Made by a program: the position numbers and the translations under genes | DNA from: Thermodesulfovibrio sp. N1 | GTDB lineage: Bacteria; Nitrospirota; Thermodesulfovibrionia; Thermodesulfovibrionales; Thermodesulfovibrionaceae | Direction: 5' to 3' | NCBI RefSeq assembly: GCF_001707915.1 | Contig: NZ_MAVV01000001.1 | Location: forward strand, 1 to 64,000 | DNA length: 64,000 nucleotides | Notes under the pieces: generated by a model | What the model was told of the DNA's origin: nothing | Database searches by the model: none | Seen by the model: the letters and a program-made list of their open reading frames with translations, nothing else | Shown: positions 18,422 through 28,241 of the stretch, piece after piece | Layout: each line of letters opens with the position of its first letter | How positions within the stretch are numbered: position 1 is the first letter of the stretch

Positions 18422-18437
18422 TACAAATTGTATGCCA
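18422..18437 (-). promoter_or_regulatory. Sigma-54-like promoter of the flagellar operon
   Basis: On the minus strand TGGCATACAATTTGTA matches TGGCAC(G)N4TTGC(A) with T for C at two places, including the -12 GC (here GT). It lies 27 nt upstream of the flgB ATG and directly after the gene for a sigma-54 activator, which is the expected regulatory partner. Confidence 0.55.
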
Positions 18438-18439
18438 GA

Positions 18440-19714
18440 TTAGATATCTCTCAATCCATATTCTTTAATTTTATTTCTAAGGGTTCTTACACTTATCCCA
18501 AGCATTTTAGCAGCCTTTGTGCGATTTCCTTCAGTCTTCCTTAAAGCATCAACTATCATGTCTTTTTCAGCATCCTTTAACTTCCCTGTTTTTGCAATTT
18601 TTACTTCTTCAAATATTATTTCGTCTTCCTCTGGAGGATTAACCTCCCCATTTTTACTTAATACTGCCATTCTATATATAAAGTTTTCGAGTTCTCTAAC
18701 ATTGCCCGTCCATGGTTTATTTATTAAGTATTTTTTCATTTTTTCAGAAAGATACAAATTTTTTGACATTTTATTAGAAAGTCTTTTAATAAAAAAATCA
18801 GCAAGGGGTATTATATCAGAGGACCTCTCTCTTAAAGGTGGAATTCTAAGAGGAAAAACATTAATTCTGTAAAAGAGGTCTTCTCTAAAGTTTCCCTTTT
18901 TTACTTCTTCCCATAGATCTCTGTTAGTTGTAGCTATAATTCTTACATCAATGGGAATTGGTTTGGTTCCGCCAACTCTGTCAACTTCCTTTTCTTGAAT
19001 AACCCTTAGTAGCTTAGCCTGTAATTTATAAGCCATTTCACTTATTTCATCAAGCAGTATTGTGCCTTTGTCTGCAAGCTCAAATTTTCCAGGCTTTCTC
19101 TCTGTGGCACCTGTGAAAGCTCCTTTTTCATATCCAAAAAGTTCTGCTTCAAGTAATGTTTCTGTGATCGCAGCACAGTTGATAGCAACAAAAGGATAAT
19201 TAGCTCTATTACTATGTTTATGAATATATTTTGCTATAACTTCTTTTCCAACTCCGCTTTCTCCTGTTAATAAGACAGTGATATCTGTTTTAGCTATTTC
19301 TTTAGCAACCTGAAGAATTCTTCTCATTTCCTTTGATTCAGCAATAATATCCTCTTCATCTGGTATGAGTCTTAAAACAAGGGATTTAAGGGTTTCGAAG
19401 GAAAAAGGTTTTGTCAGATAGTCTACAGCTCCTAATTTCATAGCTTTGACAGCATCTTCCACATTTGCATAACCAGTTATAACAATTACGGGAGTAAATA
19501 TGCCTCTTTTTCGCATTTCTGATAAAAACTGCAATCCATCCATTTTAGGCATTTTGACATCTGTAATTACTAATGAAAAATTTTTGATATTAACATTGGA
19601 TAAAACATGGATAGGGTCTCGGTAAAAATGGGCATCAAAGCCAATGCGATTTAAAGCTTCCTTTAAAGCAAAACCCATATCAGGTTCGTCATCTATGATG
19701 AGTACAGCTTTCAT
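18440..19714 (-). CDS. NtrC-family sigma-54-dependent response regulator (FlgR-like)
   Basis: The 424-residue protein has a receiver domain (1-115, phospho-acceptor Asp in LVITDVKMPKMDG), an AAA+ sigma-54 activation domain (about 130-365; GESGVGKEV, the sigma-54 contact loop GAFTGA) and a Fis-type helix-turn-helix (NRTKAAKMLGISVRTLRNKI). Activated by phosphorylation, it would drive sigma-54 promoters. Its partner kinase gene ends one base before its start, and the flagellar operon with a sigma-54-like promoter follows, so a FlgR role is likely by context. Confidence 0.9.
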   Translation of the reverse strand: MKAVLIIDDEPDMGFALKEALNRIGFDAHFYRDPIHVLSNVNIKNFSLVITDVKMPKMDGLQFLSEMRKRGIFTPVIVITGYANVEDAVKAMKLGAVDYLTKPFSFETLKSLVLRLIPDEEDIIAESKEMRRILQVAKEIAKTDITVLLTGESGVGKEVIAKYIHKHSNRANYPFVAINCAAITETLLEAELFGYEKGAFTGATERKPGKFELADKGTILLDEISEMAYKLQAKLLRVIQEKEVDRVGGTKPIPIDVRIIATTNRDLWEEVKKGNFREDLFYRINVFPLRIPPLRERSSDIIPLADFFIKRLSNKMSKNLYLSEKMKKYLINKPWTGNVRELENFIYRMAVLSKNGEVNPPEEDEIIFEEVKIAKTGKLKDAEKDMIVDALRKTEGNRTKAAKMLGISVRTLRNKIKEYGLRDI

Positions 19715-20806
19715 TTATCCTACAGGTAAGTATAAAGCAAATTCTGTGCCTTGATTTTTCTCACTTTTGACTTCTATTCTTCCACCATGGGCAGATATTA
19801 TACTACTTGTTATACTTAAGCCTAATCCCGAACCTCTGTCTTTTGTTGAAAAGAAAGGCTCAAAAATTTTATCTAAAACTTCACTGTCAATTCCATGACC
19901 CGTGTCTTTAATGATAATTTTAAGGAATTTTTCTTCCCTTGAAACTATAATTTTTAAAATACCTCCTTCAGGCATTGCCTGATAGGCATTAACAATAAGA
20001 TTGATTAATGCTTGTCGGATTAATGCTTTGTCCACCAGTACAATATATTGTTTATCCCATTCAAAAGTTATTGCAATTCCTATTCTCTGAAAGAGCTCTT
20101 CAAACTCTTTTATTATTTCAAAAATTAAATTATTTATTTGAGTTGGCTCTTTTTTAGGGTTTATTCCTCTTGTAAAGTTAAGCATATTTTCTAATGTGTT
20201 TCTAAGCATACTTACTGCACTTGAAATTCTTCTTGCATACTCTCCATGAATATTATCCTTTAAGTCCTCTGATATCATATTGGCAAAAAGTTCAATGCTG
20301 CCAAGAGGATTTCTTATTTCATGGGCAATTTTCATAAGCAAAGAACCCATTGCTGAAAGTCTTCTATTTCTTTCATTCTCTGCTTCAAGTTCTTTAATTC
20401 TTGTTATATCCTTACATAGTAGAACATGTCCTATGATGTTTCCTTCCGAATCTAAAACTTCTGATTGAGATACAATTGCATAAAAGGGTTTTTTAGAATT
20501 TGAAGGATAAACCTTTTCATTTTCTATTTTTATTGGTAATTCCCTTTTCCCGGTAACTTCTTCTGCTTTGATACCAAAGAGAAATTCACCTGCTTTATTG
20601 ATTAATCTTATGACACCTTCTCTGTCAAAAAAAACAACAGCTATGTCGATACTGTCTATAATGCTACTTAAAAGTCTTTTTTTCTGTTCAACTTCTTCTG
20701 TAAGAAGTTTAATCCTTTCCTCTAAAATCTGATAGTATCTAACTAAAGCCTCAGAGGCAGTGTTTATCTTTAATATGGCTTCGTTCAATAATTCGTTGTT
20801 TTTCAT
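19715..20806 (-). CDS. PAS-domain sensor histidine kinase (FlgS/NtrB-like)
   Basis: In 363 residues: a coiled-coil N terminus, a PAS domain (about 45-140), a HisKA dimerisation domain with the phospho-histidine in KIAHEIRNPLGSIELFANM, and a HATPase domain (NLIVNAYQAM, DTGHGI, GSGLGLSIT). There is no membrane segment, so it is a cytosolic sensor like FlgS, which in Campylobacter and Helicobacter reads the assembly state of the export apparatus. The adjacent regulator and flagellar genes support that role by inference. Confidence 0.88.
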   Translation of the reverse strand: MKNNELLNEAILKINTASEALVRYYQILEERIKLLTEEVEQKKRLLSSIIDSIDIAVVFFDREGVIRLINKAGEFLFGIKAEEVTGKRELPIKIENEKVYPSNSKKPFYAIVSQSEVLDSEGNIIGHVLLCKDITRIKELEAENERNRRLSAMGSLLMKIAHEIRNPLGSIELFANMISEDLKDNIHGEYARRISSAVSMLRNTLENMLNFTRGINPKKEPTQINNLIFEIIKEFEELFQRIGIAITFEWDKQYIVLVDKALIRQALINLIVNAYQAMPEGGILKIIVSREEKFLKIIIKDTGHGIDSEVLDKIFEPFFSTKDRGSGLGLSITSSIISAHGGRIEVKSEKNQGTEFALYLPVG

Positions 20807-22401
20807 AATTTTTCAAGGAGTTCTTTTGCTGCCTGTGATAGTTCTCCTTTTGAGTTTACCACTTTTTCAAGATAGGATTTATCTTTGGTAAGTTTGCCGT
20901 ACTGGTAGTATGCCCACATAAGGGAGTCATTGTCATTAAGTCCTAAATCAATAGCCCTTTTATAATAGGCAATAGCCTGTTTAGAATCTTTTGAAATATA
21001 GAAATAATCTGCTACTTTTAAAGCTCCTTGAGAGTTTCCCAATTTTGCCGACTCAATCCAGTGTTTTAGCGCGGTCTTTTTGTTACCTACTGAATATTCT
21101 AAATCTCCAGCAAATAAAATAATTTCAGGTTCTTTTATTTTAGATACAGCTTTTCTAATATAAATTAAAGCAGTATTTTTATCTCCCTCTCTGTCAAGTA
21201 TTTGGGCATATAATGCCATTGCCAAAGGTTTATTATTTTTTAGAGGCTCAAGAATTTTTTTTGCTTCCTGTAATTTGCCTTCTTTTATTAAAATTTGAGC
21301 AAGTGGAATCATTGCTTCGGCTTTTCTTGGTCCTGTCATGACTTTTTGAAGGATTATTTTTGCTTCTTTAAATTTTCCCTGTGAGTTAAGAAATTGAGCA
21401 AAATCAATTAGTAAATGGGAGTCAGCACTAAGAAACGGATATGCTCTCATTATATATTCTGAAGCTTTTTCAGGGCTTTCTTTTATCACATTTTTAATAA
21501 ACTCTTCAATTTTTTGATTTCTAACTGACTTATCCCTTAAGGATAAAAGAATTTTTATTGACTCATCATAGTTTTTTTGTTCAGTGTAAAGAGAAACAAG
21601 CTTTAATTTAAAACTATCAGAAGGATTATATAAATATATCTCCTTAGCAATTTTTAAAGCCTCCTCCTTTTTCCCCTGAAGTAGATAAATATCAAAGAGC
21701 ATATTTTTTGCTTTGATTGAATCAATAATTCTTACATCTTTTTTTAGAAAATTTTTAAGTAATTTTTCAGACTCCTGTATTTTACCAGCCTTTATTAATA
21801 TTTCAGCTTTATCAAGTTCAAAGTTTGTTTTTTTCAGTTTCGTATTTCTTTCAAACTCTTTTAAAGCTTCGTCAGCCTTTCCTGTATGGGCAAGATATTT
21901 AATTCTTAAAAGAGTTGCATCAGGGTTTTCACTCAATTCTTTTTTATCTATTTTATTTATTATTGATTCAACGGTTTTGATATCTCCTTTGTAAAAGGCT
22001 ATCCAGCCAAGTCCTATATTTGCTTTTGTTTGTAAGGGAGGTTCTACTTTTTTAAGATAGAATTCTGCATCAAGATATTTACCCATTTTTAAATAGCTTA
22101 ATCCCATGTAAAGATTTCCTTCATTTATAAAGGGTGAATCTTTAAAATCCCTTAAAAGTCTCCTCAAATAAAGTGTGGTTTCAGGGTAGTTACCAAGGTT
22201 ATATTCACTTTTACTGATTCCTATCAAGGCTTCCGGAGCTAATTGAGGATGTTCTAAAAATTTTTTAAAGTATTCCCTTGCTTGCAAATATTGTCCTGAT
22301 TTTAATAAATTTTCTCCCTCCTTTAATGATTCCTGAGCATAAGCTATTAGGAAACAGAATATTAAAATTACGAATACTATTGATTTAATTAATCTCAACA
22401 T
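20803..22401 (-). CDS. Secreted TPR-repeat protein
   Basis: The 532-residue protein has a signal peptide ([22 protein letters not shown]) and tandem tetratricopeptide repeats over most of its length (for example GENLLKSGQYLQAREYFKKF near residue 28, and Sel1-like repeats near 440-480). TPR arrays mediate protein interaction; the periplasmic partner is unknown. It overlaps the kinase gene by 4 nt and the upstream sigma-54 activator by 17 nt, so it is co-expressed with the flagellar regulators and may act in motility or envelope assembly. Confidence 0.8.
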   Translation of the reverse strand: MLRLIKSIVFVILIFCFLIAYAQESLKEGENLLKSGQYLQAREYFKKFLEHPQLAPEALIGISKSEYNLGNYPETTLYLRRLLRDFKDSPFINEGNLYMGLSYLKMGKYLDAEFYLKKVEPPLQTKANIGLGWIAFYKGDIKTVESIINKIDKKELSENPDATLLRIKYLAHTGKADEALKEFERNTKLKKTNFELDKAEILIKAGKIQESEKLLKNFLKKDVRIIDSIKAKNMLFDIYLLQGKKEEALKIAKEIYLYNPSDSFKLKLVSLYTEQKNYDESIKILLSLRDKSVRNQKIEEFIKNVIKESPEKASEYIMRAYPFLSADSHLLIDFAQFLNSQGKFKEAKIILQKVMTGPRKAEAMIPLAQILIKEGKLQEAKKILEPLKNNKPLAMALYAQILDREGDKNTALIYIRKAVSKIKEPEIILFAGDLEYSVGNKKTALKHWIESAKLGNSQGALKVADYFYISKDSKQAIAYYKRAIDLGLNDNDSLMWAYYQYGKLTKDKSYLEKVVNSKGELSQAAKELLEKL

Positions 22402-23407
22402 CTTTAATACCGAGTCTTTTCATCTTTTCAATTAATGTAGTTCGATTTATTCTTAAATATTTTGCTGCTCTGCTTTTTACCCATCCGTGTAAATTAAGGG
22501 CATGTAGAATAAGTTTTTTCTCATATTCTTTAATGACTTCATTGAGGTCAATTGATGAAGCAAAGGGATTTAATTCCTCTGGAATAATGTTTCTTGAAAA
22601 AAAACTCTCTGAAAATTTGATTCTTTCAGGAAGATCATTGACGGTAATAACACCATTCTCACTTAATACATAAAGTCTTTCAATGAGATTTTCAAGTTCA
22701 CGGACATTTCCGGGCCAGTGATAGTTAAGGAGTAATTCAAAAGCATCAGATTTAATCTTTAGTGTATAACCAAATTTTTCCGAAAATTTATTTATGAAAT
22801 ATTCACAAAGAATTGGAATGTCTTCTTTTCTCTCTCTTAGGGGAGGAATCAAAAGAGGTACTACATTGAGTCTCCAATAGAGGTCTTCTCTGAATTTTCC
22901 CTCTTTTACTTCATTTTCCAGATTTTTGTTTGTTGCAGCAATTATTCTTACATTTACATGTAATGGTTTAGTTGAACCAATTCTTTCAAAGCACCTTTCT
23001 TGTATTACCCTAAGAATTTTAACTTGCAAATGAAGAGGCATGTCTCCTATTTCATCTAAAAATATAGTTCCTTCATGGGCAAGTTCAAATCTACCAGGAC
23101 GGGAGTATACTGCTCCTGTGAAAGCTCCTTTTTCATGTCCAAAAAGTTCAGATTCAAGAAGTTCAGAGGGTATGGCTCCGCAGTTGACAGGAATAAATGG
23201 TTTTGTGGCTCTTGTACTTTTTTGATGAATCATTTTTGCCACAAGCTCTTTTCCTGTTCCGCTTTCACCCATTATGAGAACAGTACTGTCAGTTTTAGAT
23301 AGTTTATTTATGATAGCAAGAATTTCTTTAATTGCAGGTGATTGCCCTATAAATTCCGTTTCTTTAATCATGTCATAAATATGACATATTGAATAGTATT
23401 TTTTCAA
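22385..23407 (-). CDS. Sigma-54 activator without receiver domain
   Basis: The 340-residue protein is an AAA+ sigma-54 interaction domain (about 15-245; [18 protein letters not shown], and Walker [11 protein letters not shown]) plus a Fis-type helix-turn-helix at the end ([20 protein letters not shown]). It lacks an N-terminal sensory domain, so it may be constitutive or controlled by expression. The longest frame begins at TTG 23407; the ATG at 23371 ([17 protein letters not shown]) is the more usual-looking N terminus and overlaps a palindrome at 23370-23387. Confidence 0.88.
   Translation of the reverse strand: MKKYYSICHIYDMIKETEFIGQSPAIKEILAIINKLSKTDSTVLIMGESGTGKELVAKMIHQKSTRATKPFIPVNCGAIPSELLESELFGHEKGAFTGAVYSRPGRFELAHEGTIFLDEIGDMPLHLQVKILRVIQERCFERIGSTKPLHVNVRIIAATNKNLENEVKEGKFREDLYWRLNVVPLLIPPLRERKEDIPILCEYFINKFSEKFGYTLKIKSDAFELLLNYHWPGNVRELENLIERLYVLSENGVITVNDLPERIKFSESFFSRNIIPEELNPFASSIDLNEVIKEYEKKLILHALNLHGWVKSRAAKYLRINRTTLIEKMKRLGIKDVEIN
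23370..23387. promoter_or_regulatory. Palindrome at the start of the sigma-54 activator gene
   Basis: ATGTCATA-AA-TATGACAT is an 8-bp perfect inverted repeat with a 2-nt centre, covering the ATG at 23371. The inner TGTCA-N6-TGACA resembles sites of dimeric regulators such as the CRP/FNR family, but its ligand is unknown. If translation starts at TTG 23407 it lies inside the gene. Confidence 0.35.
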
Positions 23408-23934
23408 TAATTTTTGTAAAGCAAATCTTTATATATTTGCCTTGCTAAATTGAAAAGTTCAATATAATTTTTATCTGCGTAATCTTTATAAGTGTTAATA
23501 TGGGGTATAAAGGAGTTTTTTTTGTAAATTAGTGTAACTTCTCCGTATATGCCATTTTTAAGATAAATGCGATGGGAATAATCTTTGGTGGTAGCAAGAA
23601 CAAGCTTTGCAAGACTTATATATCCTGGGTCGAGATTAATCATTCTTTTAGAATTTATTGATAACTTAATTTCTATTTCGTTGGTTTGTAATTTTATATC
23701 CGCAATATCTCCTTCTGAAATTAATTTTTTAAAAAATATAAATCTACGAAAAATAGGACTACCAAGCTCATCAGTGTAATAGTTTGAATATTTCCACTCC
23801 TTTGGCGCTGATTCCATGAGAATTTCACCATAAAGATTTCTCAAGAATTCAATGGAAGTATAATAAATTTCTTTTTCTTTAAAAAGTGTTCCGATAAACA
23901 GTAATACTTTTTTGGGCTGTCCTGGTTTACCCAT
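23404..23934 (-). CDS. DUF4416 family protein
   Basis: The 176-residue protein matches the DUF4416 style by its start (GQPKKVLLFIGTLFKEKEIY), the ESAPKEWKYSNYYTDELGSP motif and the RMINLDPGYISLAKLVLATT block. The family is found in deltaproteobacteria-like and Nitrospirota genomes and has no known function. No signal or membrane segment is seen. It sits 4 nt after the thioredoxin-like gene and overlaps the next gene by 4 nt. Confidence 0.8.
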   Translation of the reverse strand: MGKPGQPKKVLLFIGTLFKEKEIYYTSIEFLRNLYGEILMESAPKEWKYSNYYTDELGSPIFRRFIFFKKLISEGDIADIKLQTNEIEIKLSINSKRMINLDPGYISLAKLVLATTKDYSHRIYLKNGIYGEVTLIYKKNSFIPHINTYKDYADKNYIELFNLARQIYKDLLYKNY

Positions 23935-23938
23935 TAAA

Positions 23939-24466
23939 TCATGATAGAACCTGTTTTAAATGGGGAATAATATGGGGATTATCCCATTCAACTGGTCCGA
24001 TGATTTTGTGTCTTAAAATTCCATTTTTGTCGATTAGAAAGGTCTCTGGTACTCCTTTTATTCCATATATAAATGAAACATTACCATCATCAATGAGTAC
24101 TGGGAAGGTAAATCCTGCTTTTTTTACCATTTCTATAACAGTTTTTGGATTATCTTTGTAAAGAACTGTAATAAACAATAAATCATCGGGAGCACCGTTT
24201 TTATTCAAGTAGGACTGAATTGCTTTTTTTTCAACCTTACAATCATTACACCAGGAAGCCCAAAAATTAAGAATAACAATTTTCCCTCTAAGTTCATTAA
24301 GTTTCCATGTTTTACCTTCGATATCTTTAAGAACAAAATCAGGAGCAGGCATGCCAATTTTTGCATTTTGCGAAATCGAAGGTATTTTAGATTTTTTAAA
24401 TAATATGCTTCCAGTTATTATTACAGCAAGTAATATGAAAATTATCAAAAAAACATTCTTTTTCAT
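23939..24466 (-). CDS. TlpA/ResA-like membrane-anchored thioredoxin
   Basis: The 175-residue protein has an N-terminal membrane anchor (about 5-24) and a thioredoxin fold of the TlpA/AhpC-TSA type: FVLKDIEGKTWKLNELRGK, then NFWASWCNDCKVEK with the redox pair CNDC (about residues 78-81) and the cis-proline region GVPETFLIDKNG. Such proteins reduce disulfides in the periplasm, often for cytochrome c maturation. No cytochrome maturation genes are nearby, so the target is open. It is 12 nt downstream of clpC. Confidence 0.85.
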   Translation of the reverse strand: MKKNVFLIIFILLAVIITGSILFKKSKIPSISQNAKIGMPAPDFVLKDIEGKTWKLNELRGKIVILNFWASWCNDCKVEKKAIQSYLNKNGAPDDLLFITVLYKDNPKTVIEMVKKAGFTFPVLIDDGNVSFIYGIKGVPETFLIDKNGILRHKIIGPVEWDNPHIIPHLKQVLS

Positions 24467-24478
24467 TTCTTCACCTGA

Positions 24479-26938
24479 TTAATTAACAGCTGTAGTTACC
24501 TCTTCAGGAATTTCTTCAAATTCAATTGAATTATTTCTTAGTTCAACTTTTATTATGTTTGAACCTTTAAATCTTCCCTTTAAAATTTCTTCTGAGAGTG
24601 GGTCTTCAATTTCCTTAGTTATAGCTCTTCTCATGGGTCTTGCTCCGTAGGCAGGCTGATAGTATTTATTTAAAATCCAATGTTTAACCTCTTCAGAAAC
24701 AGCTATAACAAAGCCGTATTCTGAAAGCTTCTTGTTTGTTTCTGCAACGAGTAAGTCAATTATAGCAAGAAGATGGTGTTCTTCTAATGGATGGAATACG
24801 ACAATATCATCTACTCTATTGAGAAATTCAGGATTGAAGGTTTTTTTCAATTCATCAAAGACGCTATCCTTTATTTTTGAGTATATATCTTTGGATTCTT
24901 TTTTATGGAAACCAAGGGGAGTGGATTTTTCTATTAATCTTGCTCCTATATTCGATGTCATTATTATTATTGTATTTTTAAAATCTACTTTTCTTCCAAA
25001 ACTGTCAGTGAGGACTCCTTCATCAAGAATTTGAAGTAAAAGATTAAATACATCAGGATGGGCTTTTTCAATTTCATCAAAAAGAATTACTGCATAGGGC
25101 CTTTTACGAATTCTTTCTGTTAACTGTCCTCCTTCTTCATAGCCAACATACCCAGGTGGCGCTCCGATTAATTTTGATACATTGAATTTTTCCATATATT
25201 CTGACATGTCAAACTTAATAAGAGAATTTTCGTCATTAAACATGAATTCAGCAAGAGCCTTTGCAAGTTCGGTCTTTCCTACCCCTGTTGGACCAAGGAA
25301 AAAGAATGAACCGATTGGTCTATTTTTAGTTTTCAATCCAGCACGGGAACGCCTTATGGCTTTACAAACGCTTCTGATTGCTTCATCCTGTCCAATGATT
25401 CTCCTATGAAGAACTTCTTCCATATGAAGAAGTTTTTCTGATTCGGCCTGTTCAATTTTGAAAAGAGGAATTCCTGTCATCTTAGAAACAGTATAGGACA
25501 CGTCTTCGGCTGTAACAACAGGAACTTCTTTATAAACAGAATCTTTCCATTTTTTATAATTAGCTTCATACATTCTTCTAAGTTTATCTTCCTCATATTT
25601 TGCTTTTTGAGCAGACTGTAAGTCATGAATCTTTATGTAAAGAGATTTTTCTTTTGAAAGTTTCATTAATTCCATTTCAATTTCCTTTAATTCCTGAGGC
25701 ATTACTGATTTTTTCAGTTTTATTCTTGATGCTGTCTCATCAATGACATCTATTGCTTTGTCTGGAAGATATCTGTCTGTTATATATCTATCAGAAAGCT
25801 TTACTGCTGTCTCGATTGCTTCATCAGTAATTTTTACTTTATGATGATTTTCATATTTTTCTCTTATTCCTTTAAGTATTTCAACTGTTGTTTCTACACT
25901 CGTTGGTTGAATATATACTGGTTGAAACCTTCTTTCAAAGGCTCCATCCTTTTCAATATATTTTCTGTATTCCTGTGGAGTTGTCGCTCCTATGCATTGT
26001 ATTTCACCACGCGATAAAGCCGGTTTTAACATATTTGAGGCATCTACAGAGCCTTCAGCAGCACCAGCACCAATGATTGTGTGTAGTTCATCGATAAATA
26101 AAATTACATTGTCAGACTGAGTTGTCTCTCTCATTACAGCTTTCAGTCTTTCTTCAAATTGTCCTCTGTATTTTGTACCTGCAATTAATGCACCAAGGTC
26201 AAGGGCGATAATTCTTTTTCCAAGAAGTATATCAGGCACATCTCCTTCAATTATTTTTTGTGCCAATCCTTCTACAATAGCAGTTTTACCTACTCCTGGT
26301 TCACCTATTATTACAGGATTATTTTTAATCCTTCTTCCTAAAATTTGGATAACTCGCTCAATTTCATCTTCTCTTCCAATAACAGGGTCAAGTTTTCCTT
26401 CCAGGGCTAATAATGTTAAATCTCTTCCAAATTCATCTAAGGCTGGAGTATTTGATCTTTTTCTTTCCTTCTGAGGAGCTCCTTGAAAATGGGGTCTTAT
26501 TGAAAAGTTTATTGTCAGTTGTCGGGCACCTAAAAGATTTATTCCAAAACTTCTAAGAACTTTTCCAGCAATACCTTCTTCTTCTTTTATAAGACCAAGG
26601 AAAAGGTGTTCGCTTCCAATATATGGATGTCCAAGAAGTCTTGCCTCTTCTATTGCATATTCAAGAACTTTTTTAGCTTTAGGTGAGAAAGGTATTTCAC
26701 CGTAAGTTAAAAGATTTGTTTCTGCAGAAATTCTTTTTTCAATTTCATAACGAACATTTTCAGGTTGAATCCCTATTTTTTTTAATATAGCAATTGGTAT
26801 AGAGTCTTCTTCTCTCAAAATGGCAAGTAAAAGATGTTCTGTATCGAGAAATTCGCTATTTCTTTTTTCTGCTTCCTCTCTTGCATAAAGAATTATTTTA
26901 CGTCCCTTTTCTGTAAACTTTTCAAACATGTTAAACAC
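24479..26938 (-). CDS. clpC: ClpC-type ATP-dependent Clp protease ATPase subunit
   Basis: The 819-residue protein has two Clp-N repeats (1-145), AAA+ domain 1 (Walker [16 protein letters not shown]), a short middle region with a UVR-like helix (about 415-455) and AAA+ domain 2 ([27 protein letters not shown]). The short middle region separates it from ClpB at 28592. ClpC unfolds substrates for ClpP, whose gene is at 41431. It heads the operon leading to the flagellar regulators. The upstream region carries TTGAG (26943-26947) and CTCAA (26962-26966) 14 nt apart, similar to HspR half-sites but wrongly spaced. Confidence 0.92.
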   Translation of the reverse strand: MFNMFEKFTEKGRKIILYAREEAEKRNSEFLDTEHLLLAILREEDSIPIAILKKIGIQPENVRYEIEKRISAETNLLTYGEIPFSPKAKKVLEYAIEEARLLGHPYIGSEHLFLGLIKEEEGIAGKVLRSFGINLLGARQLTINFSIRPHFQGAPQKERKRSNTPALDEFGRDLTLLALEGKLDPVIGREDEIERVIQILGRRIKNNPVIIGEPGVGKTAIVEGLAQKIIEGDVPDILLGKRIIALDLGALIAGTKYRGQFEERLKAVMRETTQSDNVILFIDELHTIIGAGAAEGSVDASNMLKPALSRGEIQCIGATTPQEYRKYIEKDGAFERRFQPVYIQPTSVETTVEILKGIREKYENHHKVKITDEAIETAVKLSDRYITDRYLPDKAIDVIDETASRIKLKKSVMPQELKEIEMELMKLSKEKSLYIKIHDLQSAQKAKYEEDKLRRMYEANYKKWKDSVYKEVPVVTAEDVSYTVSKMTGIPLFKIEQAESEKLLHMEEVLHRRIIGQDEAIRSVCKAIRRSRAGLKTKNRPIGSFFFLGPTGVGKTELAKALAEFMFNDENSLIKFDMSEYMEKFNVSKLIGAPPGYVGYEEGGQLTERIRKRPYAVILFDEIEKAHPDVFNLLLQILDEGVLTDSFGRKVDFKNTIIIMTSNIGARLIEKSTPLGFHKKESKDIYSKIKDSVFDELKKTFNPEFLNRVDDIVVFHPLEEHHLLAIIDLLVAETNKKLSEYGFVIAVSEEVKHWILNKYYQPAYGARPMRRAITKEIEDPLSEEILKGRFKGSNIIKVELRNNSIEFEEIPEEVTTAVN

Positions 26939-27171
26939 TCCTTTGAGAATTTTATCTCTAACTCAATATTAATGATTTTTTCCTCTTTCTGTCAATCAAT
27001 GTAGTGTTAAACCAAGATTTTCTGATATATAGAAAGCTGTCTTTCGCTCAAACTTTCATTTCAAAAAAAGAGGGGACCCTTCGCCTTCAGCTCAGATTGA
27101 CAGAAAAAAACACAAGCCTTCGGACTAAAAATATATTGATATAAATCAACTCAATATGTTAGATTAAAAAC
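26939..27171. other. Divergent intergenic region between clpC and dnaJ
   Basis: This 233-bp gap holds the promoters of both heat-shock-type units. At about 27070-27120 there is a segment with visibly higher GC (GAGGGGACCCTTCGCC, then CAGCTCAGATTGACAG and CCTTCGG) unlike its AT-rich surroundings. It looks like a dispersed-repeat fragment, but I cannot compare it with the rest of the genome. I see no CIRCE element. Confidence 0.4.
27135..27165 (+). promoter_or_regulatory. dnaJ operon promoter overlapped by HAIR-like HspR operator
   Basis: ATTGATA-N7-ACTCAAT (27135-27155) matches the HspR operator HAIR (CTTGAGT-N7-ACTCAAG), with 6 of 7 bases in the right half, 4 of 7 in the left, and the exact 7-nt spacing. 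It overlaps a promoter: TTGATA (27136-27141), 18-nt spacer, TAGATT (27160-27165), then 6 nt to the dnaJ ATG. HspR is encoded as the second gene of this operon, so autorepression is expected. Confidence 0.6.
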
Positions 27172-28239
27172 ATGAAGCGTAAGGATTATTATAAGATACT
27201 TGGCGTAAGTAAAGATGCCTCCCAAGAGGAAATAAAAAAGGCTTATCGTAAGCTTGCAAGAAAGTATCATCCAGATTTAAATCCTGGAAACAAAGAAGCT
27301 GAGGAAAAGTTTAAAGAGATTAATGAAGCCTATGCAGTTTTAAGTGATCCAAAGAAAAGAGAGGAGTATGACAGAGGAGAATCATTTGATTTTAAAGGTT
27401 TTGACTTTGGCGGTTTTGACTTCACAAAAGGTTTTGATTTAGGTGATATTTTTGGAGATATTTTTGGTGAAACCTTTACAACAACTTCGACCACCTATGT
27501 AAAAGGTGAAGATATAATAATTCCTGTTAATTTAACATTTGAAGAAGCCTATAAAGGCACTGTAAAACCAATTACTTATCAAAGATATATAGAGTGTCAA
27601 AGTTGTCATGGAAGCGGAGCTGACAGAGTTGATATTTGCTCAAGATGTGGTGGAACAGGCAGGATTCAGGTTTCAAGAGGATTTGTAAGGGTAAGTCAAA
27701 CCTGCCAAAACTGTGGTGGAACTGGAAGAAAAGCTTCATCGACATGTAAAAGTTGTAGTGGAGCAGGCAGATTTTTAACAACAGAAACAGTTAAGGCTAA
27801 GATTCCTGCTGGGGTAGACAATGGTTCAACAGTCAAGGTTAAAGGATATGGAAATGCAGGTAGAGGTGGAGCTCCCTATGGTGATTTAATTCTTGAAGTT
27901 AATATTATCCCACATCCTTTTTTTACAAGAAAGGGAGATGATATATACATTGACCTTCCTGTAACATTTGTTGAAGCAGCCTTGGGAGCTAAGGTTGATG
28001 TTCCTCTTCCAGATGGAGATACAGTCACCATGAAAATACCTGAGGGGACCCAGGGTGGACAGAAATTTAGAATTTCAGGGAAAGGATTTCCATCACCAAA
28101 GGGAGGTAAGGAAGGAGATTTTTATGTAGTGATAAAAATATTAATTCCTAAGGGATTAAAAGATCCTGAAAAGGAAGAGATTAAAAGACTGGAACGTCTT
28201 TATAAAGAAAACCCAAGAGAATTCATGCTGAGGAGGTAG
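27172..28239 (+). CDS. dnaJ: Chaperone DnaJ
   Basis: The 355-residue protein has a J domain (residues 3-68 with the HPD motif in YHPDLNPG), a Gly/Phe-rich linker (about 70-105, repeated GFDFGGFDF) and four zinc-binding CxxCxGxG-type motifs ([32 protein letters not shown]), followed by the C-terminal substrate-binding domain. It stimulates DnaK ATP hydrolysis and binds unfolded proteins. It is the first gene of a dnaJ-hspR-clpB-hsp20 operon; dnaK and grpE are not in the window. The -10 box ends 6 nt before the ATG and no Shine-Dalgarno is present, so its mRNA is probably leaderless. Confidence 0.93.
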   Translation: MKRKDYYKILGVSKDASQEEIKKAYRKLARKYHPDLNPGNKEAEEKFKEINEAYAVLSDPKKREEYDRGESFDFKGFDFGGFDFTKGFDLGDIFGDIFGETFTTTSTTYVKGEDIIIPVNLTFEEAYKGTVKPITYQRYIECQSCHGSGADRVDICSRCGGTGRIQVSRGFVRVSQTCQNCGGTGRKASSTCKSCSGAGRFLTTETVKAKIPAGVDNGSTVKVKGYGNAGRGGAPYGDLILEVNIIPHPFFTRKGDDIYIDLPVTFVEAALGAKVDVPLPDGDTVTMKIPEGTQGGQKFRISGKGFPSPKGGKEGDFYVVIKILIPKGLKDPEKEEIKRLERLYKENPREFMLRR

Positions 28240-28241
28240 AA

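Noticed and set aside
26943-26966. HAIR-like TTGAG/CTCAA half-sites upstream of clpC
   Set aside because: The half-sites are 14 nt apart, whereas HAIR needs 9 between these cores; too weak for an operator call.
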